Made by a program: the position numbers and the translations under genes. Below are positions 34,201-42,789 of a DNA stretch of 64,000 nt, piece by piece. The DNA comes from Pyrobaculum ferrireducens (lineage in GTDB: Archaea > Thermoproteota > Thermoprotei > Thermoproteales > Thermoproteaceae). The stretch is taken from the NCBI RefSeq assembly GCF_000234805.1, contig NC_016645.1, forward strand, positions 248,001 to 312,000. The letters are read 5' to 3'. The notes beneath the pieces were generated by a model, which was not told the origin of the DNA, did not search any database, and saw nothing but the letters and a program-made list of their open reading frames with translations. Each line of letters starts with the position of its first letter. The stretch's first letter is position 1.

Positions 34201-37132
34201 ACGCAGATTCGAGGCCTACATAGAGGAGAGGATACACGAGAGGATAGGGAAGGTGGTGGAGAAGGCGTTTACGAGGGCCGAGAGGGCTGTGGAGAGGGGG
34301 GTCGCGGTTGCGGCTGAGGCGGGGAGGTGGGCGTATGAGCTGTACAAGAGGGCGCAGCCCTACACCGAGATGGACGCGTTGCAGTGGCTGAGACAGCTCT
34401 GGCCGCAGTTCGACGCGAGGTTTGAGCAGTGGATGCGCGAGGTAGCCCAGAGACGTCCCGCGGCCTACTCCCTATTTCTATCGCAGATAGACGACAAGCC
34501 CCGCTGGATTGCCCTAATCAACCCTGCTTATCTCCACAGACTGCTGGCTGAGGGGAGGATTAGCCAAGAGCAGTACCAACAGCTCATGGAGCTTAGGCGG
34601 TACGTAGCCGCGGCTAGGGCGGCTCAGTGGGCGAAGTACGTAAGGGAGAGAGTCGACGAGGTGGCCGCCCTCCGCGCCGCCGTGGAGCTACACGAAAGAG
34701 CTGTGAGGCAGTCCACCGGGGCCTTCTACGCCCTTCTATACGACTTGGCGGTGCTGGAGGCCTCAGATCTAAAGACGGCTGTGGAGCGGGTGGAGGCTAG
34801 GCTGAGGGCTGTCTACCAGCCTGTTGCCAGAATGCACCCCAGGGCCTTCGACAGACTGCACCAGGTGTTTCTAGGCGCCGGGGCGCCTAGGGAGATCAGC
34901 GGGCCGAGGGAGCTGGCCCAGTGGCTTGTGGAGAATAGGGAGAGGGTTCTGGAGGCTGGGGGGAGGTTGCTGGAGGCGTGGAGAGATGTGTGGATTGCCC
35001 ACTGGAGCTCGGCCAAGACGCCCTACTCAGCCCACAGATATGCAGAGGCGGAGGCGTTGCGCCGAATGCATCTAGAACTGCCGACGCTGTACGTAGTGGG
35101 GCTGGCCAGGGGGCTTGTGCTGGGCGCCCGCTCTCTGGAGGAGGGTAAGAGGGTTTTGGAGACAAAGACGGCGCGGGTTAAGTCTGTGGAGGTGGTGGCT
35201 GTGAGGCCTGGCGAGGCCGTCGGGCCGTCTTTCTTCGGCGAGGGCGCGGCGGAGCTGGGCCGCGTCAAGGCTGGCGAGGTGGAGCTGGTGAGAGTGGAGA
35301 GAGTTAGAGAACTCCACGAGGCGGAGGGGAGGGCCCTGCGGCTTTTGGAAAAAGCTGTGAGGGCTGTGGAGGAGGCGCAGAGGGCGGGGGGAGGCGGAGG
35401 GGCCGTGGAGAAGGCGCTTGAGAGGCTGGAGGAGGTGAGGAGGGAGGTTCTTGAAGAGAGCTGGCGCTGGTTTAGAGAATTTGGCGAGCGGTACCTCTGG
35501 GTTAAGTACGTCGGCGAGAGGATATACGCCGTCGAGAGGCCCGGCGCGGCTGAGATGCGGAGAGCCTTCGACGAGGCGTTGAGAGTGTTTGTAGAGAGGG
35601 GGAGGGAGGAGGCAATTCGAATTCTACACGAGAGAGCCGGGGAGCTACGCGTGTTTTATCAACAACGCGGCGGCGTCGACGAGGTTAAGACCGTGGAGAG
35701 GCTGGAGAGGGAGTACGCCAAGCTGTTAGAGAAGTTGCCTACAGACGTCGCCAAGAAGATGGCCTCTGTAGACGTGGTGAAGCCGGGGGAGAGGGCGGCC
35801 GCGCTTAGAGAGCTGTTGGAGAAAACCGCCGACGTGGAGACCGCCAAGAGGGCTCTTGAGCTGTATGCAAGAGGCGAGGGGCATCTGGCAGAGGCGGCCT
35901 GGGCGGCGAGGCGCGTCTTAGTAGAGGTGGAGAACACGCTAGCCGAGCTGGAGAGGGTGGCGCGGGAACACGCGGCGTTGAGAAGGCAGGCGGAGGAGGA
36001 GCTGGCTAGGTTTGAACAACACAAGATGAGCCTGAGACGGGCCTTGGAGGAGTATCTAAAGTGGAGGAGGGAGGTGGCGGAGGCCGAGGCTGAGTACAAG
36101 AGGCTGAAGGCGGAGTTCGACAGGATCAGCGAAGAGGTGGAGAAGTGGAGGAGGGAGCTGTCGAGGCGCGTTGAGGAGTTGGAAAGGCTGGCGGAGAGGG
36201 CTGTGGAGGCCGGGGGGTTTGCCGAGGCGGAGAGGCTTAGGCAAGAGGCCGAGTATCTAAAAGCCACCGCCTCCCTCAACCCGGAGAGGCTTGTACACGC
36301 CGAGAGGGCGTTGAGAGAGGCGGAGGCTAGGCTGGCGAGGGCGGAGGGGGAGGCGCGTAGAGCCGAGGCGTATTTAAAAGCGGTGGGGGCCGAGGCGGCC
36401 CTCTCCGCGGCTAGGCTGAGGGAGTTGGTTAGACAGATGCAGGTTTTAGAAAAGGCGGAGGAGGCGCCCATGGCCCTTTACTACATCCGCGACCTCCAAG
36501 GCGCCGGGGTGGAGGAGCTGGGTAGGTTGTTGTACAGAGCTGTGTATGCGGAGGAGAGCGGTGGGTATCTCCCAGATCCTCTGCTGTATCTTGTCGCCGT
36601 TGCGTTAAGAGAGCGGTGGGAGGCGGCCCGCGCCAGCGGCGACGTGGGGAAGATAAAAGCTGAAGCTGAGGCGCTGTGGGAGTTGGTAAGGGAGAGGAGG
36701 GGGGAGTTCCTCTCCGTGTTGAGAGAGGTGTATAGAGGCAGGGAGCTGGAGGTGAAGCTGGGCGTAGTGCGGGTGGATGAAGACGCCCTAGGCGCCTTGG
36801 CCGAGGCTTTTAAGACCGCGGAGAGGGTAGTCCAGCTGGAGAGAGACGTGGAGAGGGCGAGGAGGGAGGCCCGCGCCGCGGAGAGGCGGGCGAGGGAGGT
36901 GGAGAGGCTTGTGAAAAAAGCTGTAAAACAGCTGAGGCCGCCCGACGTTGAGAAAACTGCCAAGCTGGCGGAGGAACACGCCTCTCTCGTAAAGACGCTC
37001 TCGCAGACGGTGGCCGGGGTAGAGGAGGCGATGGCGAGGGGGGAGTGGGGGCTGGCGGCGAGGAGCTGGCGGCTGAGGCCGTCTACAGGGCGCTCGGCAG
37101 GTGGGCCGAGGTGTCGAGAGATGTCTATATGA
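31232..37132 (+). CDS. giant membrane/extracellular/coiled-coil protein of the element
   Basis: A 1966-residue ORF. Residues 1-215 hold about six membrane segments (for example VLQTLMFLGAVAAAPL and WFGLLMAAGLFLLLFP). About 215-880 is a large, likely extracellular domain rich in Trp/Tyr with many N-x-S/T sites and Cys pairs (CEWCCRYVNGTCVERC). A Pro-rich stretch comes next, then two or three more membrane segments (about 885-960). About 960-1950 is a very long charged helical, coiled-coil tail rich in Glu/Arg/Ala. The last 20 or so residues (RSWRLRPSTGRS...) look out of frame. Topology suggests a cell-surface or channel-spanning component of the DNA-transfer machine. Family not recognised. Confidence 0.75.
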   Translation: MSDWVAALHLAAALSALYLLLWRGDEEWYFPIFAVVTVVWAVPLVTGFVLQFSAPYVPNPLYIYGFYEAPGGWAERIRATAEAARLAAEAAASALEGAAVASSVLQTLMFLGAVAAAPLTGGGSLAAAVFALAAWRYMDPVFQLANAAYQAAVGVYMVFHLLEILASWAEKWFGLLMAAGLFLLLFPRVRTWGAFLTALALALYTAAAVGAYLSPLGLAVAQWAEETAEWAKSAPSSTGSLSYLATRGEGVALLRYHNYFSRRWLVEELNKTWTSLNLSRGVPRFDLLSGVKILAVNGSDWAAAGPGAPAVLYVGRKNFTGLGAGSPYAVYVWLDYPASITNASLCLNYPETPLPNGTMPSGESGERWLRRARAEECRLLSALYPLYVVDTSKPSHWRLLHAGVNATVTYGGELERGERRGAVGVWGWVVKPDVEACGVGNAAGDCRALDVAERPGQLKYDVGWDRLEWRRPVLNTAWSNFSILLPNAPRPVKDGSIDFYKWRRTCEWCCRYVNGTCVERCSSTREEWQEPRYRKKLETRQLQIATIHLGKPWEPLEVRNGAEIPKVDAAMPYTYRDWEVWHEVKYGDWEGDGEPPPAAYCYVHDNRTYMRIRFWDVQRAARYVYGFVWMRGVAVEVDDRRSALPDEYGDAPVADGDGVAVVNLLRGAEYDQECHVAYYGADEPNWRHVPMAAGNMSKTSRDYFLSVLAGGNYSRRYVEALSRLIPPNTSSPVAEAAGGELGYFASIAPRLFFPMPDLEPRSYKAGQFKILCARFAWDNNGEGGKAAWGRLLLHPGEEVWLFGYSLGDSRATRESISALAERWRWMLAHPPPPPPASLAPRWPIPWNNWTSLPYKPADAPPMPPPDPRWGVSMWDVGLVLNPIELFGTLLGRLWWSIYVALLTPVFVFEALAAVFGFPSASRYLLYIVINVIQDLTYWLGIRLFLKARLAYRLGRAAGSPVKRASARLVRRLAHRGWAKYRERPGERAVRRRFEAYIEERIHERIGKVVEKAFTRAERAVERGVAVAAEAGRWAYELYKRAQPYTEMDALQWLRQLWPQFDARFEQWMREVAQRRPAAYSLFLSQIDDKPRWIALINPAYLHRLLAEGRISQEQYQQLMELRRYVAAARAAQWAKYVRERVDEVAALRAAVELHERAVRQSTGAFYALLYDLAVLEASDLKTAVERVEARLRAVYQPVARMHPRAFDRLHQVFLGAGAPREISGPRELAQWLVENRERVLEAGGRLLEAWRDVWIAHWSSAKTPYSAHRYAEAEALRRMHLELPTLYVVGLARGLVLGARSLEEGKRVLETKTARVKSVEVVAVRPGEAVGPSFFGEGAAELGRVKAGEVELVRVERVRELHEAEGRALRLLEKAVRAVEEAQRAGGGGGAVEKALERLEEVRREVLEESWRWFREFGERYLWVKYVGERIYAVERPGAAEMRRAFDEALRVFVERGREEAIRILHERAGELRVFYQQRGGVDEVKTVERLEREYAKLLEKLPTDVAKKMASVDVVKPGERAAALRELLEKTADVETAKRALELYARGEGHLAEAAWAARRVLVEVENTLAELERVAREHAALRRQAEEELARFEQHKMSLRRALEEYLKWRREVAEAEAEYKRLKAEFDRISEEVEKWRRELSRRVEELERLAERAVEAGGFAEAERLRQEAEYLKATASLNPERLVHAERALREAEARLARAEGEARRAEAYLKAVGAEAALSAARLRELVRQMQVLEKAEEAPMALYYIRDLQGAGVEELGRLLYRAVYAEESGGYLPDPLLYLVAVALRERWEAARASGDVGKIKAEAEALWELVRERRGEFLSVLREVYRGRELEVKLGVVRVDEDALGALAEAFKTAERVVQLERDVERARREARAAERRAREVERLVKKAVKQLRPPDVEKTAKLAEEHASLVKTLSQTVAGVEEAMARGEWGLAARSWRLRPSTGRSAGGPRCREMSI
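37036..37060 (+). other. G-rich frameshift or slippage region joining the two giant ORFs
   Basis: The tract contains G6 (37038-37043) and G5 (37047-37051). A -1 shift here leaves the 1966-residue ORF, whose tail beyond this point looks non-coding, and enters the next ORF in a stretch (EELAAEAVYRALGRWAEV) that looks coding well before its ATG at 37129. The two ORFs may be one gene split by a frameshift. Confidence 0.5.
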
Positions 37133-40100
37133 AGTATTTAGAGAGGGGCCGGGCCCCCGTCCCCGAGGGCCTCGCGGTGGTGTTTATGGCCAAGTCGCTG
37201 AGGGCGTTGCGTAGGCTTGTGGCGGCGCCGGCGCTGGTGGCGGGGGAGGAGGGGGCCGCGGTGCGTTTCTTTGTCTACCACCCGGCGCTGGGGGAGGTGG
37301 TGGAGCGCCTCTTGGGGATGGCCGCCGCCGGCGGCTTGAGGCATCTGGGCATCGCGCCGAGGGAGTTTCTACACACACTGGGGGTTCCGGGGGAGGTGGA
37401 GGGGGCGGTCGAGGCGTTCCGTAGCGTAGTAGATAGAGTTTTTGAAATCGCGAGGCATGCGCCTAGGCTGGGGGAGTATAGGCCCTCTGTGGGGAGGGAG
37501 CTGAGGCTTTTGTTAAACTACGGGCTGTACAAGTGGGTAGAGGCGCAGGAGAGGTACAAGCCGGTGGTTGAGTTGCTAAAAGGCGACGAGGGGGTTGAGG
37601 CCAGGGGCGAGTGGTGGAGGGTGGTAGAGGCGGCGGTGGGCTACGAGGTTGGGAGGAGGCTTGTGGAGTTGTGGAGGAGGGAGGCCGGCAGAGACAGATC
37701 TGTGTTGTGGGAGTGGTTTGTAGACCCGCCTATCGCCCCGGGAGTCCTCCTGGCGGTTGCGGAGAACATCGCAGAGAGAAACGCCGCGGAGGCTCAGTAC
37801 AAGCTAGAGGTGTTAAAAGCCTTTCTTAAATGGCTGGCCTCCCCCAGCCAGCTGGCCCCCGAGACGGACCCCAGCCAGTGGAGGACAGACAACCCGCTGT
37901 TTCAAACCGCGGTGAGGATATACGCAGAGGCGACGGGAAGGAGGTTTGACGCCGCGTGGGGCGAGGCGGTGAGGAGGTTAAGAGAAATACAGCCCCCAGC
38001 GCTTAGGGAGGAGGAGAGGGGAAAAACCACAGAGGCGCACGCGGCTAAGTCCGTTGAGAAGCCCGCCCAGGCGTCTAGAGACGCCGGGAGGGCGGAGGCG
38101 GCCGGGGGGCGGGAAGGGGCCGCGGCGGTGGTCGTCGGCGTTATTCCGCCTAGGCTTAGGGATGTGGAGGCGGCTGAGTGGCTCGCCGGGCGTATGGGCC
38201 GGGGGGAGCTGGGGGAGGTGTTTAAGAGGAGGGCTGACAGGGCGGTGGAGAGGGTAAAGGCGAGGTATGGGGAGAGGTTGAGGAGAGGCGGCGAGGCTCT
38301 TCTTGAGCTTGCTGAGCAGGCGGCGCGGTGGGCGTACGACGCCGCGCTGGCTGTGGCAAGCTCGCGGGGGGCGGTTGCCTACGTGTTAGAGCTACTGGAC
38401 GCGGCGGAGGGCCCAGTCTTCGGCCTCAAGCCGAGGACGCCGATGGAGGCAGACGCGTCGAAGATCTTCGCAAAGGTGGGGGAGTATGTGAGGAGGGCAG
38501 AGGCGGAGTTCGGCGAGGGGTTGCTTGTGTGGAGCTTTGCAAGAGCTGTGGCGGAGGCCGTCCTTAAGGAGGCCCAGAGGCTGTGGGACGAGGCGTATAG
38601 AGGAGTGGCCTCTGTGGAGAGGGCCCTGGCGGCGGCCGCCGCAACGGCCGCGGGGGCCGCGGCGCTGGCGGCTACACACGACGCCCTGCTCTCAACGGCG
38701 GTGGTTTCAGCCACAGCCGCCGCCATAGCCCTGGCCAAAGAAGGCGCCTACGACAAGGCAGTTGAACACGTAAAGAAAGCCGCCGAGACTGCCTACGAGG
38801 CTCTGCGGGAGTGGCTGGAGAGGGCTAAAATCGCGTTGGAGAGGGTGTATGAGCTGTTTGTAGAGGTTGTCGCCAGGGTAGTAGCCTGGATTGATGAGCA
38901 CAGGGCTTGGCTGTTTTTGGCGGCGGCCGCCTCCGCCGGCATCATCGCGTGGACCTTCGCCCACGACGTCTTCGGCTCGGTGCAACTCGGCAAGCTGGCT
39001 GAGGCTGTCAGCGTAGCGCCTCTCTTTGCCCGGGAGGCGCCGGCTAGGCCGGAGAGGGTGAAGAGGGAGGTGGCGGAGGCATGGGTGGAGAGGGGCGAGC
39101 CTTTGCTTAGGGAGAGGGAAAAGCTCTACGAAGCTGTTAAGGAGGGGAAGGCTGGGCCGGAAGAGTTGCGTAGCCTCGGTAGCCCCGAGAGGGCGGCGGC
39201 TGTGTTGGTGGCCCACGCCTTTAGGAAGGCGGCTGAGGCGTATCTGAGGGAGGGGTCGGAGAGGGCTGTGGTTGTGTTTAAGCAAGAGCTGAACGTCGTG
39301 AGGGAGGGCCTCAAAAAGATCATAAAGAAGGAGCCTTGGGGTGGCGGGTTTATCCAGCAGGTTTTGCAACAGCTTGAGATAGACGAGGGAAGGGTTGAGG
39401 CTTTGGCTTACGGAAATCGTAACGTGGTGAGGGGGCTGGAGGGCGCCACAGCCGCAGAGAAGGCTCTGGCGGCTCTGCACACGCTGGAGGCGGGAGGCGC
39501 CTACACAAAGGCGGTGGCCGGCGCCCTGCACTTGCACAAATTCGTAGAGCTTCTGGAGACGGAGCCAAAGACGGCCTACGAGAGGTATTATGAAAATTGG
39601 CGCGGCACAGTCCAAAACCTCATAGAAAAGGTTAAGCTCGAAAGACGGCTAGCCCCCGGCTTCGCCGAGGAGGAGTTGCAAAAGGAGCTGGAGAGGGCGG
39701 CCGCCGAAGCGGCCAACAAAAAAGAGGCCGCTAAAAGAGTCGGGGAGATACTGCAGAGCCGCCTTAGAGGGGTGGAGAAGGCGCCGGTTAACGTGCTGGC
39801 TCTCGCCGGCCTGCTGGCTACAGACGTAACTTTCGAGAAGGAGAATAGGGCGGTGAAGTTGAGTACTACGCATCTGGGTATGGCGGAGCTGTTTGTGAGG
39901 GTGTTCGGTCTCTCCAGCATCTCGGTCAACTTCAGGGAGACGAGGCACGGCGGGAGGCCTCAGATGGAGCTGAGGGCCGAGCCGCCACAGGAGTTGCTTC
40001 AACAATACGGCCGCGTGCTGAAGTGGCTGGCGGAGGAAGGCGGCTGGGAACAGCTCAGGAATATAGTGAAGGAAGGCGTCGAGATGCTGAAGAAGGCTGT

Positions 40101-41898
40101 GGGTGAGGGGGACGGCGAGGTGCGGAAAGTAGATCCGCGGAGGGTGGCTGAGGAGGTGGTGCATGAGTTGAGGAAGGTCTACGAGGAGGCGGTGAAAGAA
40201 GTCGGCGAGACTCTAGACCGCTACACACAGCCAGAGGAGTACTGGGCCGGGGTGGCGCGGGAAATGGCCTTCGAAAACGCGTCGCTGACCCGCTACTTCC
40301 TCTCGTGGCTCTCCGCCTACCTCTGGGCGGCGGAGGGTAGGGAGGAGAGAGCCGTGGCTGACTTCCTCACCGCCAATAAGGCGGTGGCGGAGTACCTCAC
40401 CGCCGCCGTCATGGGCGACGGGAGTATACAGACTAGAGAGGTGACGCTGGCGGTGGGCAGATTCTCCGCGGATGAGGAGAAGACCGGGTCCGTAACCCAC
40501 GTCCACAAGGCGGCGCTGGCGCTGGGCGTCTTGGCAAGGGCGGGCTATGCGCCGGAGAGGGTGTACGCCAAGGTTGAGGGGAAGAGCCGGTGGTTTGAGC
40601 TGGCGTGGGGCGTCGACGCGGCCAAGAGCTTTCTGTCTAACGCCTCTCTCTGGCTGTACGCGGTGGAGCTGGCTGGCGGAAACGACAACATAAAACAAAA
40701 ATTCCAGAAGGCACTGGAGGTCGTGGGCGTAGAAGCGAGGCTAGAGGACTTCACCGCGAAGGGAAAGAGGCCGAGTGCCAGCCTGGTGGTGAGGCTCGGC
40801 GGAGAGGAGGTTGAGTTCCCAATACGCCTCAGTAAAAGCAACGCCGTACAGCTTCTCTTCGAAACCACCGACCGCGAGGAGGCTGAGCGTAGGGCGGCGG
40901 TGCTTAAGGCTGTGGGGGTGAGGGCTGAGGTAGGTAAACACTATGAGAAATCTCGCAACCGCGACAAGTGGCACATAGTCGCAACCACCAACGCCCTAGC
41001 CGCCGACTCCGTACACGAAGCTGTTAGAAAAGCCGTGGCTGAGTTCCTTCAGCGGTGCAGAGAGGTGGGGGGATTGGCAGAAGACACCTACAGACGCCTA
41101 GCCGCGAAGTTCGAGAGGGGTGTGCCGGAGTGGGGCGATCTAAGGTTCTCCATATGGCTGACAAAAGACGGCGTCGTGGATGTAAAATTTGAACCCAGAG
41201 ATCCCCAGTCCTTCACAAAGGCGGTGGAGCTTCTACGGGGACTTGGCATGAGGGATAGCTGTGAGGGCGACTGGTGCATCGTCCACTTCACCGCTAGGGA
41301 GCCGGAGGGCGGCAGACAGGGATACATCCGTATCACCGTAGACGGCCTTAGGTACATCGGCTGGCTCGCCCTACACGGCGACGAGAAGGCCCAGCGGCTG
41401 AAAGAAATGTTGCTAAAGGAAGCCGAGGCAAAGGGCGTGGAAGTGCGTGAACGGCTGGAGGAGTACTTCCGCGAAGGCGAGATGTGGGGCTCCGTAAAGC
41501 CGCCGATAGAGAAGGAAGTCGACGTAGACGGCAAGCGGCTGAAGGTACGCGTCGAGGAGGTGGAGGCCGGCGTTGAACGCGGGGAGACAAAAGAGCTCCT
41601 AGTCATCAAGATAAAGGCAAAGGTGATTGAAGGGAACAGCGAAGTAGCGGTGGAGAAGGAGGCGAGGTTTTACAAAGAGAGACATGGCGCTGTGAGAGGC
41701 TACGTTAACATACACGGTGATACCGAAGAGACGCGCGAGGCTGACTACATGAGAACGGCCGCAGTGCTTAAGACCCTCGGCGTGGAGAAATGGCGCAGAG
41801 AGGAAAGACGGATACGCCTCACAGGCGGCGCCCTAGACGCCTTCATGCGCCTAGGGCCAGTGTGCGCTACTTTAGGCATATACCAGAAGAAAACTTAA
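37045..41898 (+). CDS. PaREP2b-like giant protein
   Basis: Up to 1617 residues. The N-terminal 600 are charged and helical, followed by hydrophobic patches near 530-570 and 620-650 (WLFLAAAASAGIIAWTFA). Residues about 650-1300 match, segment by segment, the shorter gene at 59261 and have the character of the PaREP2b family described from Pyrobaculum aerophilum, whose function is unknown. The segment YLTAAVMGDGSI near residue 1120 resembles the core motif of LAGLIDADG endonucleases. The frame is protein-like from 37045, but an ATG at 37129 overlaps the previous stop (ATGA) and could be the real start. It ends 22 bases before a tRNA gene. Confidence 0.8.
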   Translation: MGAGGEELAAEAVYRALGRWAEVSRDVYMKYLERGRAPVPEGLAVVFMAKSLRALRRLVAAPALVAGEEGAAVRFFVYHPALGEVVERLLGMAAAGGLRHLGIAPREFLHTLGVPGEVEGAVEAFRSVVDRVFEIARHAPRLGEYRPSVGRELRLLLNYGLYKWVEAQERYKPVVELLKGDEGVEARGEWWRVVEAAVGYEVGRRLVELWRREAGRDRSVLWEWFVDPPIAPGVLLAVAENIAERNAAEAQYKLEVLKAFLKWLASPSQLAPETDPSQWRTDNPLFQTAVRIYAEATGRRFDAAWGEAVRRLREIQPPALREEERGKTTEAHAAKSVEKPAQASRDAGRAEAAGGREGAAAVVVGVIPPRLRDVEAAEWLAGRMGRGELGEVFKRRADRAVERVKARYGERLRRGGEALLELAEQAARWAYDAALAVASSRGAVAYVLELLDAAEGPVFGLKPRTPMEADASKIFAKVGEYVRRAEAEFGEGLLVWSFARAVAEAVLKEAQRLWDEAYRGVASVERALAAAAATAAGAAALAATHDALLSTAVVSATAAAIALAKEGAYDKAVEHVKKAAETAYEALREWLERAKIALERVYELFVEVVARVVAWIDEHRAWLFLAAAASAGIIAWTFAHDVFGSVQLGKLAEAVSVAPLFAREAPARPERVKREVAEAWVERGEPLLREREKLYEAVKEGKAGPEELRSLGSPERAAAVLVAHAFRKAAEAYLREGSERAVVVFKQELNVVREGLKKIIKKEPWGGGFIQQVLQQLEIDEGRVEALAYGNRNVVRGLEGATAAEKALAALHTLEAGGAYTKAVAGALHLHKFVELLETEPKTAYERYYENWRGTVQNLIEKVKLERRLAPGFAEEELQKELERAAAEAANKKEAAKRVGEILQSRLRGVEKAPVNVLALAGLLATDVTFEKENRAVKLSTTHLGMAELFVRVFGLSSISVNFRETRHGGRPQMELRAEPPQELLQQYGRVLKWLAEEGGWEQLRNIVKEGVEMLKKAVGEGDGEVRKVDPRRVAEEVVHELRKVYEEAVKEVGETLDRYTQPEEYWAGVAREMAFENASLTRYFLSWLSAYLWAAEGREERAVADFLTANKAVAEYLTAAVMGDGSIQTREVTLAVGRFSADEEKTGSVTHVHKAALALGVLARAGYAPERVYAKVEGKSRWFELAWGVDAAKSFLSNASLWLYAVELAGGNDNIKQKFQKALEVVGVEARLEDFTAKGKRPSASLVVRLGGEEVEFPIRLSKSNAVQLLFETTDREEAERRAAVLKAVGVRAEVGKHYEKSRNRDKWHIVATTNALAADSVHEAVRKAVAEFLQRCREVGGLAEDTYRRLAAKFERGVPEWGDLRFSIWLTKDGVVDVKFEPRDPQSFTKAVELLRGLGMRDSCEGDWCIVHFTAREPEGGRQGYIRITVDGLRYIGWLALHGDEKAQRLKEMLLKEAEAKGVEVRERLEEYFREGEMWGSVKPPIEKEVDVDGKRLKVRVEEVEAGVERGETKELLVIKIKAKVIEGNSEVAVEKEARFYKERHGAVRGYVNIHGDTEETREADYMRTAAVLKTLGVEKWRREERRIRLTGGALDAFMRLGPVCATLGIYQKKT

Positions 41899-41902
41899 AA
41901 AC
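41893..41902 (+). promoter_or_regulatory. TATA element of the tRNA-Met gene
   Basis: ACTTAAAAAC starts 28 bases before the tRNA. The same spacing holds for ACTTAAAATT (42168) before tRNA-Leu and ACTTATAAAC (61071) before tRNA-Asp, and for the CRISPR promoter at 29531. Confidence 0.6.
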
Positions 41903-41920
41903 ATACAAATATATAGAAAC

Positions 41921-42047
41921 GCCGCCGTTGCACAGCCTGGTTAGTGCGCCCTGGGGCGGCGCCCCGTGTATGGCTCATAACCGGGAGGTCCCGTCAAGCC
42001 CCCGCCAGGGGGCTTGGGATAAGGTTCAAATCCCGGCGGCGGCACCA
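41921..42047 (+). tRNA. tRNA-Met (CAT), elongator, with two introns
   Basis: Acceptor GCCGCCG pairs with CGGCGGC, D-stem GCAC/GTGC, anticodon loop CTCATAA, T-loop TTCAAAT, CCA encoded. The tRNA folds only if two inserts are removed. One is 20 bases at 41952-41971, between positions 29 and 30 of the anticodon stem (CCC + GG pairs with CCGGG). The other is 29 bases at 41994-42022, between positions 51 and 52 of the T-stem (CCG + GG pairs with CCCGG); this one contains an 8-bp hairpin. The lack of the GGG/CCC stem of initiators suggests an elongator tRNA-Met, or tRNA-Ile2 with modified C34. Exact splice points could shift by a base. Confidence 0.88.
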
Positions 42048-42197
42048 TTTCTGCGCTTGAGTTAAGGTTTTGGAGCAGTGAGTGGTTGTAGCAGTGATGC
42101 TTTCTTATGTCGTCACAAAGCCACCGGCAACGAGTAGTTGCGCTAGGGCGCCGCCACGGGGAGTAAAACTTAAAATTCTGTATCCATTTGGCATTGG

Positions 42198-42285
42198 GCG
42201 GGGGTGCCCGAGCCAGGTCAAAGGGGCAGGGTTCAGGTCCCTGTGGCGTAGGCCTGCGTGGGTTCAAATCCCACCCCCCGCACCA
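42198..42285 (+). tRNA. tRNA-Leu (CAG)
   Basis: Acceptor GCGGGGG pairs with CCCCCGC, anticodon stem-loop CAGGG-TTCAGGT-CCCTG, a long variable arm (TGGCGTAGGCCTGC region) and T-arm GTGGG-TTCAAAT-CCCAC; encoded CCA. A class II tRNA with no intron. Confidence 0.93.
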
Positions 42286-42299
42286 CTTCGCCTTTGTTC

Positions 42300-42760
42300 T
42301 CTGCTTTAGGGCGGGGTTTGTGTCTTCCTGTATCTGGGGGTGGCCGGGCTAGTGCCTTGCCTTCGGGGGGTTACGTGGGGGTTCTTGGCCGTTGCCGGTC
42401 TGGCTTCTTGTCGGCTCAACATGTGGGTTGTTGTGGCCTGTGTTTCTCAGATGTGGCTTATGATTAGCGGTGTGGTGTTTTGTTTTGAGGGTGTTCTTTC
42501 TTTTGGCGTTGCGGTGCTAGGTGTGGCGACGCCTTTGTGTGGGTGTTTGTCGTCTGGCTGATGTGGTGTTTTGTTTTATGGCTGTGTTGTGTGACGTGGG
42601 CGTCTGTCTTGAGTATCTAGCACCTGCCTGTTTTGTATATCGTGTGGGTTTATTTAGTGGTGTCTGTTTCGTGGATGTGATGAGGGCGTCGGGACACTAT
42701 GGATTGGTGATAGCCACCTGGAGGGCTGACGTATTGTAGGGGGCTCTTCTTTGTGTTGTT
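42300..42760 (+). other. T/G-skewed stretch without recognised gene
   Basis: About 460 bases in which the plus strand is strongly enriched in T and G (for example GTGTTTGTCGTCTGGC). The open frames here have Cys/Trp/Val-rich low-complexity products and no recognisable family. It lies between tRNA-Leu and a transporter fragment. Confidence 0.4.
42675..42731 (+). ncRNA. candidate C/D box small RNA
   Basis: GTGATGA (42677-42683, box C), GTGATAG (42707-42713, box C'-like) and CTGA (42726-42729, box D) in order, with exactly 12 bases between C' and D. A D' box is not clear. The stretch fits the size of archaeal methylation guide RNAs, but the motifs are short and could be chance. Confidence 0.2.
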
Positions 42761-42789
42761 AGTGGTGCGGGTGGACGTCGGCTCTGGGG

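Noticed and set aside
35659-36471. 270-codon Ser/Ala/Leu-rich open frame antisense to the coiled-coil region
   Set aside because: It is the complement of Glu/Arg codon repeats and reads as low-complexity Ser/Ala; no independent support.
38707-39615. 302-codon open frame antisense to the PaREP2b-like gene
   Set aside because: Inside a strong gene; Leu/Pro/His-rich shadow composition.
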